64,000 nucleotides of DNA. It comes from Falciphora oryzae (lineage: Eukaryota > Ascomycota > Sordariomycetes > Magnaporthales > Magnaporthaceae). Where the stretch lies: NCBI GenBank assembly GCA_000733355.1, contig JNVV01000028.1, positions 424,239 through 488,238 of the forward strand, written 5' to 3'. This document shows positions 1 to 10,800 of the stretch, one piece after another; the first letter of the stretch is position 1, and every line of letters begins with the position of its first letter. The notes under the pieces are model-generated. The model had not been told where the DNA came from and ran no database searches. It worked only from the letters and a program-made list of their open reading frames with translations. The translations under genes and the position numbers were made by a program.

Positions 1-3000
1 CCGGCGGCGTGTATGAGCGGCGTCCAACCCGAGTCGTCTCGCGCGTTGTCTAGGTGGCCCGCGCTGCCGCCGCCTCTGTTGCCATCCGGTGCGACGAGAA
101 GCTCGGTGACGCTGGCGTGGCCGCCACCGGCTGCGAGGAACAACGTGCGCTGCCGATCGCTAGCCGCGGGCCCCCCGGGGGGTCGGCGACCCAGCGCCTT
201 GATTGAGCAGCATCCGGACAATAGGGGCTTTGCCCGACTGGGCCGCCTCTAATAGCGGCACTTTGTAGTAGCTCGAGCGGCGGCCGGACGGGAGCTCCGG
301 GCTGGCTCCCTTGCCGGGGAGTACTTTCGCCACCGCCTCGTGGCCCTCCTGAGCGGCTTCCCCGAGCGCCAGATCCAGATCGCGAGCCCCAGCGACCAGA
401 AGCCGCCGCACCACTGCCTCGCTGCCGCCCTTGGCGGCCTTGCAGAGGGGCGTGCAGTCCGAGTCGGAGCAGCCCCATTTCGGGTCGGCGCCGCCGCGGC
501 CGAGGACAGCTCCACGACGCCGAGGTGGCCGCCGGAGAGGTCGGCGGGGTTCGCGCTGGCGCCGTGCTTGAGCAAGATCTCGACGACGCCCACGCGGCCC
601 TTCTTCGCGGCCCGGCCGAGCGCCTCCATTCTCGGCCACCCCTGATGGGCCTCGATTTCAGCGCCGCGGGCCAGCAACATCTCAACCATAGCCGCGTGGC
701 CTTTCTCCGCCGCTATGCCCAAGGGCCGGACGTAGTCCCCGTTCTCCGCCTCCACCAGCGGCTTCTTTCTGCCGTCGCCGCCGCCACCATCCCCGGCGTT
801 CCCACCCTCCATTAGCTCCCCACTGCTGCTGCGGCGCTTGTTATCGTCGCCCTTATCCGCGGCATGGTCGAGCAGCAGGCCCGCCACCCTCAAGTGCCCG
901 CCCTGCGCGGCCTTGTGCAGCGGCGTATTCTTCCCGTACTTATCCGCGGCCTCGAGATCCGACGCCTTGCAGCGCTTGAGCACCTGAGCCACTACGGCGG
1001 CGTGCCCGTTCGCGGCCGCCTCCCACAGCGGTGTATGCCTGTCGTCGTCCGTTGCCGAAGCACTGGCGCCATTGCTGAGGAGGAGCTTGACGACTGCTGT
1101 ATGACCCTCCTGCGCAGCTACAAGAGGCGGAGTCCGCCAACTCGAATCCCCCGAGTCGGCCGCGAACTCAGATGCCGACGGAAACATCGACGACGACGGC
1201 CACGGCGATAGCGTCGCCGGCAGCAGCAGCAGCCGCCGCACAGCTTCGACGTGCCCGACCTCCGCGGCCCACGAGAGCTCGCTGCGGCCGTCCCAGTACA
1301 CGAGGTGATCGAGCTCGTAGCCCCACTGGCCCTTGGCGAGCGCCGGGGGCGGCGCGGCCAGCCGGGCGCAGACCTCGTCGACGGCGCGCCCGACCAGTAT
1401 GCGTACAAGGTCCCATTGGCTGTTGGCGACGGCCTTGGGGAGCGGCGTGCGCCTGTACCGGTCGCGGTCGCGGTCGCTGCTGATGTAGCTGGGGCTGTGA
1501 CGCATCTCGAAGAGGTGCAGCCCCGCGCCGTGCTGCAACAGCAGCTTGACTACTTCGATATGGCCTCCGCCTGCTGCCCACACTAGGGGCGTTGGGCCGC
1601 CGTGCCTTCGGCCTCGACAGCGCGCCCCGGGCCAGCAGCCGCGCCGCGATATCGCATGGCCGTTGCGCACGGCCCAGCCCGGCGGGGTCAGACCGGACCC
1701 CCAGTCGTGGGTCTTGTTCTTGTAATGCCAGGCGCCCCACTTGTCCTGGTCCTCGAGGTTGACGCCCTCGGCGGTCAAAAGCGCCGTTACGACGGCCTCG
1801 TGGCTATTGCTGCTGCCCACAGCAGCGGGCGCCTCCCGTCCTTGTCGCTGGGCGTGTTGGGATCGATACCGTCCTCGAGCAGGGCCCCGACCAGCGGCGC
1901 CATCGCGTCGCCGCCGCTGCTGTGCTTGAGCGCCCACCAGAGCAAAGACTCGCGCTCGCTCTTCTGGAACGGGCCCTGGTTGATAGCCTCGCTCAGCAGC
2001 TGCACCACCGCGTCGTGCCCGGCGTAGGTCGCCAGCGAGGGCGCCGTCTCGCCATCCTCGTCCTCGAATTCCGGATCCGCCTTGCCGCCACCCTCTTCCT
2101 TGCTAAGGAGTAACTGCACGACCTTGTAGTGGCCCCGGGCCGCCGCTTCGATCAGGGGTGTACGCCCGACCGCGTTCCGGTCGTCCGCATCAGCGCCGCG
2201 TTCTACAAGTAGCATCGCAACGGCGACGCACCCCGCCGCCGTCGCCATCTCGAGCGCCGTGCGCCCTCCGTGGTCCCGCGCGTCGAGGTCCAGTCCGTGC
2301 CGCGCGAGGACGGGCAGGATCTCCTCCCTGCGGGCGTGGCTGCGTGCCCAGTACAGAGCCGTGTATCTGCTCACGTACTCGGGGCGCTTGACCCTCTCGG
2401 CCTCGGCCACCAGCTCCTCCACCCGCTGGAACAGCCGCAGCACCGCGAGCTCATGCCCGCCGGCGGCCGCCCCGCCCTGCGCCAGCAGCAGCCGAACTAC
2501 GCCCTCGTGCCCGTTGCCTGCCGGTCAAGATAGCGGCGACCGGCCCTGTGCGCACGGCGAATCCACGTAGCCGGTATCAGCGGCGATGGCAGCAGCAGGG
2601 TCGCCGGTATCGCCATCTCCACCACTGCCATCATCGTCCCCGACGCGGCCACCGCCTTTGGTACGCATGTGGTGGTCCAGCAGCAGCCCCGCAGTGTTCT
2701 TGTGGCCGTTGGCTGCTGCCCACGCGAGCGGGGTGCGGCCGCGCGAGTCCTCAGCCGTCGGGCTGGCGCCGCGTTCGAGCAGACACAACACGGCCGCCGC
2801 ATGCCCCTCGCCCACGGCCCAAGACAGCGCAGTTCGGCCCGTGCTGTCCGGCGCCTCGATCAGGGCTGCGGGGTCGGGCGCGTAATCCAGCACGCTCGCG
2901 ATGGCCCGCGCGCATCCCTTGCGAGCCGCCCATCGCAGCGTGAAGCCGATGGCGTCTAAGGCTACAAGATCGTCCGTGAGCTGCGCCGTCTGGAGTAGGG

Positions 3001-3070
3001 CTTGCAGGGCGCTGTTGCTGTCGCTGCTAGAAGACAAAAGTATCGCTTCGATTTTTTTTTGGCCCCGCAA
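1..3070 (-). pseudogene. decayed ankyrin-repeat gene, cut by the left window edge
   Basis: About 15 ankyrin-type repeats (TPL-x-AA-x-x-GH-x-x-VV-x-x-LL pattern) run along the minus strand from an ATG at 3070 to the window edge. They are not in one frame. The first frame (3070 to about 1810) is cut by TGA at 2525-2527, exactly where the repeat should have Trp (PLS-W-AA). The repeats then move to another frame near 1810 (apparent 1-nt loss), wander between frames near 1590-1660, shift again near 500, and once more inside a C/G tract near 165-180. The last readable repeat ends at position 1 without a stop. Ankyrin proteins of this size often form the C-terminus of fungal NLR-like proteins, but no NACHT domain is visible before the first repeat. 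Five or more lesions point to a pseudogene; assembly or homopolymer errors are the alternative, though many other genes in the window, including large ones, read cleanly. Confidence 0.8.
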
Positions 3071-3829
3071 CCCCGCGACGCGTTCTCATCAATCCTACCA
3101 ACGCAAATGCGGGAGAGTGGTACATAAAATAGTGGAAAAAAATACCCACGGAATTTGCTGCCACTGTTTTTTATGTCCCAGATTTTCGTATTAATTGAAA
3201 CAGAATTGATTGTGCAGGCTTGCGTTGAAATAGAGGGTAGATTTCGGCCGTGTGGTGGAAAATTGAAAAGTGAGCGGTACTTTTGTCAGCTGGTTGTACC
3301 CCTGCCGGGCCGCATGTCGCCATCGGCTTGGCGGCTGTCAAAGCTTGGTTACTGTGGGTGTCCCTTGGAAATTCCAGCTCAAGTGTTGCACGGCTGGGGA
3401 GAACGAAAGCGCCAACTGCCAGCCTCTCTGTTCCAAGATTATTTCCCAACCTCTTGACGTCTTTCTTCCTCGTTGCCTGGGCGGGCGGAAAGGAAGAAGA
3501 GTTATTGAAATAATTCAATCTGTGAAAACGACTGCCAGAATACAAGTCCGCACCTAATATCAGGGTTGAACTCCATGGATCCGAGGCAACGGACCCCATC
3601 TCCCCCGCTCGACCAGCCCACCAGGCTGCACCTGGCACTGTCCGAAAGAGGCCAGCCGCCAGGAAAGCAGTGCTCCCCAACCCCCTTCCGCCGGCAGCCA
3701 CCATTCTCAACGGCGGTCCAGCCGCGAATAGCAAGCTACCCGCCGGCAAAGCAGCGGCAGCGGTGACCGTGGTAAAGCAGACGCAGCGGGTCGGGTGCTG
3801 GGTCTACGGGGAGGGCGGCGCAGGAGTCG
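3071..3829. other. intergenic, no gene recognised
   Basis: AT-richer DNA upstream of the decayed ankyrin gene. Open frames on both strands here lack family resemblance and overlap each other. I see no RNA gene or repeat. Confidence 0.5.
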
Positions 3830-4577
3830 TCATCCGAGAGCGGCGCGATCGCGCGGGAGGACATTGCCCGCTGGCTAGGCGAGCCGCTGCGGAAGTCGCT
3901 CGTGGACAACAAGGCGCCCGTGGCCGGTCTGCAGCTCGTCTGCCGCCGGCAGCACGTCTCGATGGAGAGACCCTTCGACGAGCCCACCTTCCGCGCCATC
4001 CACGCCGCCCTCGGGCTCTCGGAGCGGCACGAGTATCTCACCACCCTCAAAGCCGGCGCTTGCGGCAAGTATATCGCCGCGGCTGGGAATCCTAGGTAGC
4101 TTTCCAGCTTATTTCCTCAGCTCCCCCTCTGCAGCAGTCCTCAGCGTGTGGTGCCGTATGTCTTGGCAGCATCCTAGTTTACTTACACGGAGCCAAGTCT
4201 TCATCTACCACCGATCCAACAACAACGGCACGATTTCCGCCGTCATTCAATACGACTCGGCCAGCAACATCACTCGCGGCTATATCCTAATGGGACCACG
4301 AATTTCCATCAAGAAAGTATGCGATGAAATCATGTCGCAGTTCCCCTACTTTGGCCATCCACTTCTCATTCCCACCGTCTTGATCGAGCTTACGGCCGCG
4401 GACCTCATGAGCGAGCTGTACCACATTCACCGCCTGCTCGCAAAGGCTGAGGACAAGACACGCTTCGGCGACTGGGAGCTTAGCGATGCAACGGCGGATT
4501 CCTTGGCGGGCTACAGCCTACCGGCACGTGGCTTACGGGACCGGGAATTACTAAAGGTGTTGGAGGTGCCTGCCTGA
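3830..4577 (+). CDS. hypothetical protein, two exons, 5' end uncertain
   Basis: Two exons join cleanly: one ending at 4095 (AG|GTAGCT) and one starting at 4193, with a 97-nt intron in phase 2. The joined product runs through a stretch with YHRSN followed by AVIQYDSASN and ends at TGA 4575-4577. The first in-frame ATG is at 3902, but the frame stays open and protein-like upstream to about 3830 (with REDIARWLGE), so the true start may lie in an upstream exon. The segment around IYHRSN and VIQYD faintly resembles the N-terminal half of fungal CorA-like proteins, but no membrane segments or GMN motif are present. It could be an orphan gene or a truncated remnant. Function not assigned. Confidence 0.45.
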
Positions 4578-5132
4578 GCACGGGCACGAACCCGTGTGTG
4601 GATCTGGCTTCTCGCCACTGTAGACAGCCGTCCCGTTTCCAGGACGGAACATGCGCTTTCCATAGATCCTTGGTGCGCCGTTTTCCCGCATCTCGCACAA
4701 AAGGCAATTCCCGCGGCCCACCAGCCATGCCGGTCGCCCTCGTTCCTACACCCACCACTACCACACAGTGAATGCTAGCATCCAGTAGCAGTCCTCACAC
4801 AAACTAGAGTAACGGCGAATCTATAAGCCCGCCATTTGTAATCCGATCGGACTGCGGATGCCGCCGCCGGGGAACCCCGCCCTTTGTATGACTAGGGAAA
4901 CGACCAAGCAGGAGTTCAGCCCCAAAACCGTTGAATACAAGTAATTACCCATCCTTCTTTTCACATGACATATCAGTACACCAAAGGCCCCGACCCTCGC
5001 ACAAACTCGATATCTTGAGATCCAGACCCTGAGCTCGTAGACATCTTCATCTTTCCGCTCTCTGCTTTCTACATCGACTAAAAAGCGGCATTATATCTCG
5101 GCGTTCTTTTCCAACTTCCGAAAAAGGTAGAC
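4578..5132. other. intergenic, probable promoter of the GFA-domain gene
   Basis: No coding sequence recognised. The last 100 bases are pyrimidine-rich with CT stretches, as in many fungal promoters and leaders, and lead to the ATG at 5133. Confidence 0.45.
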
Positions 5133-5791
5133 ATGGCAACAGCCGGGAACAGCGCCGACGACCGCTCCAAGTCGTATATCCCGCGCAGTAGCGTGGTCCG
5201 AGACGGCTGGTCTACGGAGGAAGAGGCGACTGCGACCTGCTACTGCGGCGCCGTCCAGCTTGCAGTGGTGAGTATCGAGTTAATGAGCCCTCGGACCCCG
5301 TCTAACCAAAAATTTCCGCTCACATCACCCGTCGCCTCAAGCCCATCAAGGCCCCCGGCCTCGTGAACACGTTCCTGTGCCACTGCGCCGACTGCCGCAA
5401 GATCACGGCATCCCAGTACGCCTCCAACTTCATCGTCCTCGACTCACACGTGCGGAACCTGCGCGGCCGCGAGAACCTGACCGTCTGGGGCCAGGCCGAG
5501 ACTGTCGGGTCCGGCGGCCGCATGACCAACCACTTCTGCTCCACCTGCGGCACCCTCATGTACCGGACCGGAGCCACGTTCCCGGGCATGAGCGCCATGC
5601 GCGTCGGCACCGTCGACGACTTCGCCGTTCAGGAGACCGCGCTCCGGCCCCAGATGGAGATATTCGTCGCCGAGCGCGTGCGCTGGCTGAGTGCCGTTCC
5701 TGGCGCGGTGCAGCATCAGGGCATGATGCCACGCAGAGGCGACGGACAAGCCGCAGGCTCTAAACAGGACATAGCCGTTGCTGCTGCTTGA
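5133..5791 (+). CDS. GFA/CENP-V-type zinc-binding protein
   Basis: Two exons, 5133-5267 and 5342-5791 (intron 74 nt, GTGAGT donor, phase 0), give 194 residues. The product has the zinc-binding signature of the glutathione-dependent formaldehyde-activating (GFA) fold: CYCGAVQ near residue 37, CHCADCRK in the first part of exon 2, and CSTCG in the middle. Family members bind two zinc ions. Few have known substrates, and formaldehyde-glutathione chemistry is proven only for some bacterial ones. The leader before ATG is CT-rich. The C-terminal 30 residues after the domain are low in conserved features. It stands alone on its strand with no linked pathway genes, so the substrate cannot be guessed. 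The family call is strong; the enzymatic role is open. Confidence 0.85.
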
Positions 5792-5961
5792 CTGAAAAGT
5801 GGAGGTCGGCTGTAGTCCTAAACATGCTCTCAGACTCAGATGTCCAGAACGAAGCGCAGGTCCTGATAGAAACACGTCAAGGCTGGCTCTGGAAGAAAAG
5901 AACGGTCAATGGTATCTCAACTAAGCGGAGACCTGATCTGAAGTAGAGTTTAGGAGCCTAC

Positions 5962-6530
5962 CTCGAGATTTCCAGACATATTGTCTGCCTGATCGATTGT
6001 GAACTTGGCAAAATTGCGCTTCTTCTTCTGCAAGTCCGGAATATTCTTACCAAGTCTCGCCATGTCAGTACACCGGCGCGTGTTGGATGATCATATTTGA
6101 GTACCTATGGACGGGGGTATCCTTACCTTTTCGGCCGATCCCTTCACGACGTAGCGGACGATGGTCACCTCTCGCTTCTGGCCCATTCGCACCGCGCGAG
6201 CAACCGCTTGTTCCTCAATGAAGGGGTCACTGCGGCTCCACGAGGTGCACCTTGTTGGCGGCGGTTATCGTTAACTTTTTTACGGTGTAATTGACTTTTT
6301 GGTCAGCAACGTGTCTTCGAGTCATCTCCGTAGCGGGCTTTGGGAGGCATGGCGAGTCACTTCTCTCACCTTACGGCCCCCGTTTCAATAGTCATCAGGA
6401 TGACGGGAATCTGGGGATCATTGCTAAAGTCTTCGATGGTAGCCGCCCGCTGCGATGCGTCGACGATCCCGTCTATGCGAATTGGATTCCAGGTAACAAA
6501 GTGCACAATTGGACGCAAAAGGAGCACGCG
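5962..6530 (-). pseudogene. relic of a SNF2-family helicase C-terminal domain
   Basis: Reading the minus strand gives helicase-C motifs in order: RIDGIVDASQRAATIEDF, then VILMTIETGA, an intron-like gap (GTAAGG donor, AAG acceptor), TITAANKVHLVEPQ, EEQAVARAVRMGQKREVTIV (motif VI), a second intron-like gap, and NIPDLQKKKRNFAKFTIDQ. This is the Rad5/HLTF-like branch of SNF2 ATPases. Between EPQ and PFIEEQ the frame breaks: the expected W-[ND] codon pair has lost two bases, giving a TGA. The N-terminal ATPase lobe is absent. The fragment starts directly beside the 3' end of the neighbouring transcription-factor gene. It is a truncated, frameshifted copy, not a working gene. Confidence 0.75.
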
Positions 6531-6536
6531 TCTTTT

Positions 6537-7958
6537 TCACGGCCCAGGCGGAACCCAGCCAATCTCCTCGGCGGGCCAGCGCAGCCACAGCCTGTGCTCC
6601 TGGTCCAGCAACCGGTACGACGCGCCCATCAGCTGGTCCGCCCAGCCCTGCATCCACCAGTACGCGTCCAGGCGCTTGAGCAGGACACAAAAGTGCGCAA
6701 AGACGGCGACGGCCTCCTGCGCGCGGGCCCGCAGCAGCGGCACCAGGTCGTCGTGCACCGAGAAGACCCAGACGAAGCAGTCAGTAACGTCGAGGTCGTG
6801 CGGACGCGCGGCGAGGGCGCGCACGACGCGCCGGAGCCCGTCGATGGCGAACGTGTAGACGCGAAGCGCCTCGGCGTCGCCGTCGACGGCGGCAGCGACG
6901 CGGTCCTGCAGCTCGCGCAGGGGTTGCATGGTCGCGTCATCCCCCGGCTTGCGGCCCGCTACCTCCGGGCCGCCGCCGCCGTCGCCCTCGTCGTCCGCGT
7001 GATCGTGGAGCAGCCGCCAGCGGCGCGCCCCGCGGAGGAACAACGGGGCTAGCACCCCCATTGTGAGGCCGTCGCCCATGGCCTCGGTGAGGGATTTGGG
7101 CCCCCCGAACAGGAAGACCCACTCCGGGAAGCTGGCCTCGCCGAAGAAGAGGAGGCCGTCGGGTGTGCTTTTTGAGCTTGCCAGAGCTTTTATTTGTCAC
7201 GGGGTGGCCCCAAAGTGGTTAACGTTTTGGCTTTGGGGCGAGATTTAAACAGTCCGGTTGGGGAAAAACCCACAGAAAATCATGGTGAGCACCGAAAAGA
7301 CGAAGAGGCTTTCGACCTCGGCGCGGCCCGGATTCGACATGAGGGGCGCGGCGTGGCGCAAGGCTAGCTGGTGGTGCTGAATGGCCACGCAGACGTACTT
7401 GTCCTTGGCTTCGGGCCGGTATTGCGCCAGGTGCACGGCCGATACGGCCAGGATGGCGCGCATCAGGTACGGGCGGCCGAGGGCTAGGCCCACGATCGGC
7501 GCGCGCCACAGGTTCCGGACGGTCGGGTCGGCCGAGATGGTGGCGTAAGTGGAAGTGGTGTAGTGATGCATGAGCTCGAGGTCAAGCATGGCCAGATCCC
7601 CGTCCCCGATTCCGTTGCCGAGCTGCCGCAGGGGCGACGAGGCGCCCGACTCGTTGGCAAAGTCGCATTGGGTATCGTGCCTGATGCAGTTGCGGCACGA
7701 AGGACGTTGCTCATCACACTGGGGGGTGCAAAAGATTAGACAGGTCGAGCACTGGGAAACGCGGGTGCGCCTGCGGTGCCCCAGGCACCCCACGCCCAGA
7801 ATGCGCTCAGGGGTTGGCTGGCTACGGACCTTGATCTTCCTTCGCCTGCAAGTCCTGCAGCCGTTCTTCGACTTCCGGTGCGAACGCCGGGGATTCCAGC
7901 TTGCTCCCGGGTTTGAGGACTCGTTCCCCAGGCCTGTCGGGGCGTTACGCTCTGACAT
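6537..7958 (-). CDS. Zn2Cys6 transcription factor, Upc2-like
   Basis: Three exons fit perfectly: 7958-7830, 7718-7274 and 7186-6537, giving 407 residues. The introns are 111 nt and 87 nt; the second uses an unusual AAAAG acceptor but closes the phase. The binuclear cluster is split by the first intron: Cys34, 37, 44, 51, 54 and 61 in CRTCRRRKIK-CDEQRPSC-RNC. A middle region follows that is typical of fungal sterol-uptake-control (Upc2/Ecm22-like) regulators (LDLELMHHYTTSTY; YLMRAILAVSAVHLA), and the C-terminus HRLWLRWPAEEIGWVP is the usual end of that family. An upstream ATG at 8045 would add 29 residues; the 7958 start was chosen because the extra part is poorly conserved in type. It lies back-to-back with an RTA1 gene. 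Predicted nuclear DNA-binding regulator; targets unknown. Confidence 0.85.
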
Positions 7959-8389
7959 GCTCGCTCGTTTTCGCTCCGAGAGCCGAAGGGTGACGGTATG
8001 GAGGTTTCGAAGCTCCCTTCCCACGTAGCTGGAATTAGGTACCATATATTATAAGCCAGGCGGCCCCACCATTTTCCCAGTTCGGCGGAGCTCGGGTTCG
8101 GCTCGTGTTCGTTCAGAACCCGAGGTCGGTTCCCGGGCAGGGCACACGCAATCCCTCAGCACCGCCCCTTCGCAGCAGGCCGGAAACGGGAGAGCAGCGT
8201 CGCTTTGAGGGGAATAGTTTGTTGTTCGCGGCTTTCCTCACAGCGGTAAACGAGGCTCTTCTCTATGTATAAAAGATGGTGGCCTGCTTCAACGTAGGCG
8301 ACTTGGTGCCGACAAATCGAAACTTATCGCCGTGGCAGTCAGTTCCCAAACAGATAAAAAAAAAAAAAAAGAAAAACATTACTATCCAC
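7959..8389. promoter_or_regulatory. shared divergent promoter region (Zn2Cys6 factor / RTA1 protein)
   Basis: About 430 bases separate the two divergent start codons. The region includes a TATA-like stretch near 8045 (ATATTATAA) and an A15 tract just before the RTA1 start. No binding sites could be assigned. Confidence 0.4.
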
Positions 8390-9370
8390 ATGGCCTCGCA
8401 TCAGCAGACGAACGGGACAGCTCCCGCTGTTCCCAACCCGCTATTGGGCTTCAGGCTCTATCGCTACGAGCCATCTTTGCCTGCCGCCTGCATCAGCGTC
8501 GCGGTTTTCGCTGGCCTTACCGCGCTCCATTGCTGGAAGATCCAGAAGCATAGATCTTTCTACTTCATCCCATTCGCCATTGCCGGCCTTTGTCAGTACT
8601 TCTTCTTCTTCCAAGTCCGACCTAATCCCCCCAGCCACGCCTCATAATTACAAACTTTCCGGCTAACACGTCGATATGGACGGCGGACAGTTGAGACGAT
8701 TGGATATGTCGGGCGCCTCCTGTCCCATTTCGACCAGAACGTGCTGGGACCGTTCATCATGCAGGCCCTCCTGATCCTGCTTGCGCCCGCCCTCTTCGCG
8801 GCCTCGATCTACGTCATCCTCGGCCGCCTGGTCGTCGCCGCGCGCGCCAACCACCTGGCCATAATCCCCGCCGCCCGCACGACCAAGATCTTCGTCAGCG
8901 GCGACGTCCTGTCCTTCATCCTGCAGGCCTCCGGCGGCGGGCTGCAGTCGGCGGGCAGCCTGGACATGTACCAGCTCGGCGAGAACATCATCGTCGCGGG
9001 GCTCTTTGTGCAGCTCGCCTTCTTCGGTTTCTTCCTGGCTACCACCGTCATCTTGCACAGCCGCCTCGAGAGGCAGCCGCCGGTGTCGACGGCGGTCCCA
9101 TGGCAGAGGCACCTGTGGGTGCTGTACGGCACGAGCAGCCTCATCATGGTTAGGAGCGTTTTCCGCGTGGTCGAGTACCTCCAAGGCAACGGGGGCTACC
9201 TGATCTCGCACGAGGTGTTTCTTTACGTTTTCGACATGGCCTTGATGGCGGGCGTAATGGCCATGTTTTTGGTGTGGTACGTTGACGATCTGAACCAATA
9301 CGGTGGGAAGGACAGCAGCGAGCTGGGCATGACCGAGGACGACACCACCCTGGAGCGTCTGCCGCAGTAA
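8390..9370 (+). CDS. RTA1-domain membrane protein
   Basis: Exons 8390-8614 and 8696-9370 (intron 81 nt with a CTAAC branch point at 8662, phase 0) give 299 residues, the usual RTA1 length. The protein has about seven hydrophobic segments, beginning with one around residues 20-45 (AACISVAVFAGLTALHCW). It carries the family blocks GYVGRLLSH, LLAPALFAASIYVILGR, GDVLSFILQASGGG and VFRVVEYLQGNGG. RTA1-like proteins (yeast Rta1, Rsb1) are plasma- or endomembrane proteins linked to lipid translocation and resistance to azole-like compounds. The divergent neighbour is an Upc2-like regulator, a family tied to sterol stress, so co-regulation is a reasonable but untested inference. An ATG at 8276 in the same frame would add a Lys-rich lead and is less likely. 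Confidence 0.87.
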
Positions 9371-10319
9371 GGGGACAGAAAGAAGCGCAGGAGAGGCGGT
9401 CCATGTCAAGATCAAACAAGGGCGGGTTGATACAAGGACACGGGGTTTTCTTTATTTTTTTCGGTTCCCTTTTAACAAATAGGGTCCGGCATATCGCTTT
9501 AAAACCTTTTGCAAGTGTAAGGCTTAACAGTACCAGGAAGACCATTTATTTTTCCAAAACTCGACAAGCTTAATCTTTTACGCTGGCGTGCTCTTAACGC
9601 ACTGTTCAAAGTTGTTCACCGACGTTTTTCTAGGAAAAGGAGACTCCTCGTGCAACCAAGGCGAATCATAGAAGGACTTTTAAAATTAAACCAATATGGA
9701 AAAGTGGAAGTTCTTGGCCATCGAAGGGTTGGAGAGGACTCGGTGTAACACAGCGGCGCGGGCCTTATACCACTGAGCCAATAACCAAAGGTCTTCAATC
9801 CAAGCTGCTGCTTGGATCGCCTGTCTGCACAGCTTATCAAGGAAGGCAGCGCACAACCCACACGGGCTGTTACACGGGGGACTAACGAGCCTACTGTTAA
9901 TCCGGTTAAAATAACAAATAAAAGGAAAAAGGGTACAAAGAGAAAGGGAAAAGGTTGTGCATAGGCTTTCAAAGCCCGTTATTATCGCCCGGCGACGGTA
10001 AAATAATTAGCAGCCTCGACGAACGAAGCAAAAAGGAAGGGCTTTTGGAGCAGCCGTTTCCAATATCTAGGCCTGTCGAATATCGGGGCGGGGTCCGCTA
10101 TAGGCCATTTGTTTTCCGTTGCCCTAGCCAGCTTGCAAAATACAGGGTGGGAGGGGGATTTATTTTTCCCGCACCGTCATGGGTTATCGTCCTCTTGCTT
10201 AAATTTGCGGTGGTACCAGTCGAAATCGCCCGCCGCACACTACCGTGTGGTTGGGCGACAGCATTACTTGCGTGGAAAAGAGGTTCATCCGGTCGTTCAT
10301 TCAAGAGTCAATTCGTAGA
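9371..10319. other. intergenic, with a tRNA-like relic
   Basis: No gene recognised. The stretch is AT-richer than its surroundings and is probably old repeat debris. The only structured feature is the tRNA-like box pair listed separately at 9731-9786. Confidence 0.4.
9731..9786 (-). repeat. tRNA-like A-box/B-box relic, possibly SINE-derived
   Basis: On the minus strand TGGCTCAGTGG (9780-9770) matches the A-box consensus. CGAGTCC (9742-9736) matches the 3' half of a B-box about 35 nt further on. The bases before the A-box do not pair with anything at the expected 3' end, so this is not a working tRNA gene. It may be a tRNA-derived SINE head or a tRNA pseudogene. Confidence 0.3.
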
Positions 10320-10800
10320 GGAGAGCAAGCCCACCTTGAAGCACCCGGATCCGCGACCACCGCTCCCGGCTCCGCAAGGCGCTAGTAACCGCGATCTGCG
10401 CCATCGACAGCTCGTCGTCGGGTTACCGCGTCTTCTCAGCCGCGGCAGCCGGGCTCCGAGCGGCGAGGGTCGCGCCCGTTCTTGGGTCAGCTGGCGCAGC
10501 AGCGGCGACCGTCGCGCGACGCGCACACGGAGCGCCGGCTGTCGGGTGCGTCAAGCCACAGGTCCCCAGCGCCGCGCAGGTAGTCGATGACTTTGCGGTG
10601 CAACACCGGCGGCGGCACGAACGCCACGTCGCGCCGCACCTGGCCCGAGCCGCACCGGCGGGCGAGGGCTGTTAATGCTTTGCTGCTGCTGCTGCCGCTG
10701 TCCTCGCTGTCGTCGCGTCGCCGGGGGACGTCGGGTGGGCCGGCGTGGATGGTGAAGATGACTCCTAAAGCGATTTCAGCCGAGTTGATAACGGAGTAAT
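10320..10800 (-). pseudogene. possible relic of an unrecognised gene
   Basis: Protein-like segments on the minus strand (AEIALGVIFTIHAGPPDVP; PPPVLHRKVIDYLRGAGDLW; DAPDSRRSVCASRDG; then ELSMAQIAVTSALRSRERW in a different frame) look like a gene that has lost its frame. There is no convincing start, and stop codons interrupt it near 10490. I do not recognise the family. Confidence 0.25.

Noticed and set aside
249..1937. A 562-codon frame as an intact ankyrin protein
   Set aside because: Its first 40 and last 80 codons are out of the ankyrin frame; it is one frame of a gene whose reading moves between three frames.
5363..5791. GFA-domain protein starting at an internal GTG in exon 2
   Set aside because: Exon 1 supplies the essential CYCG motif and splices in phase, so the ATG at 5133 is the start.
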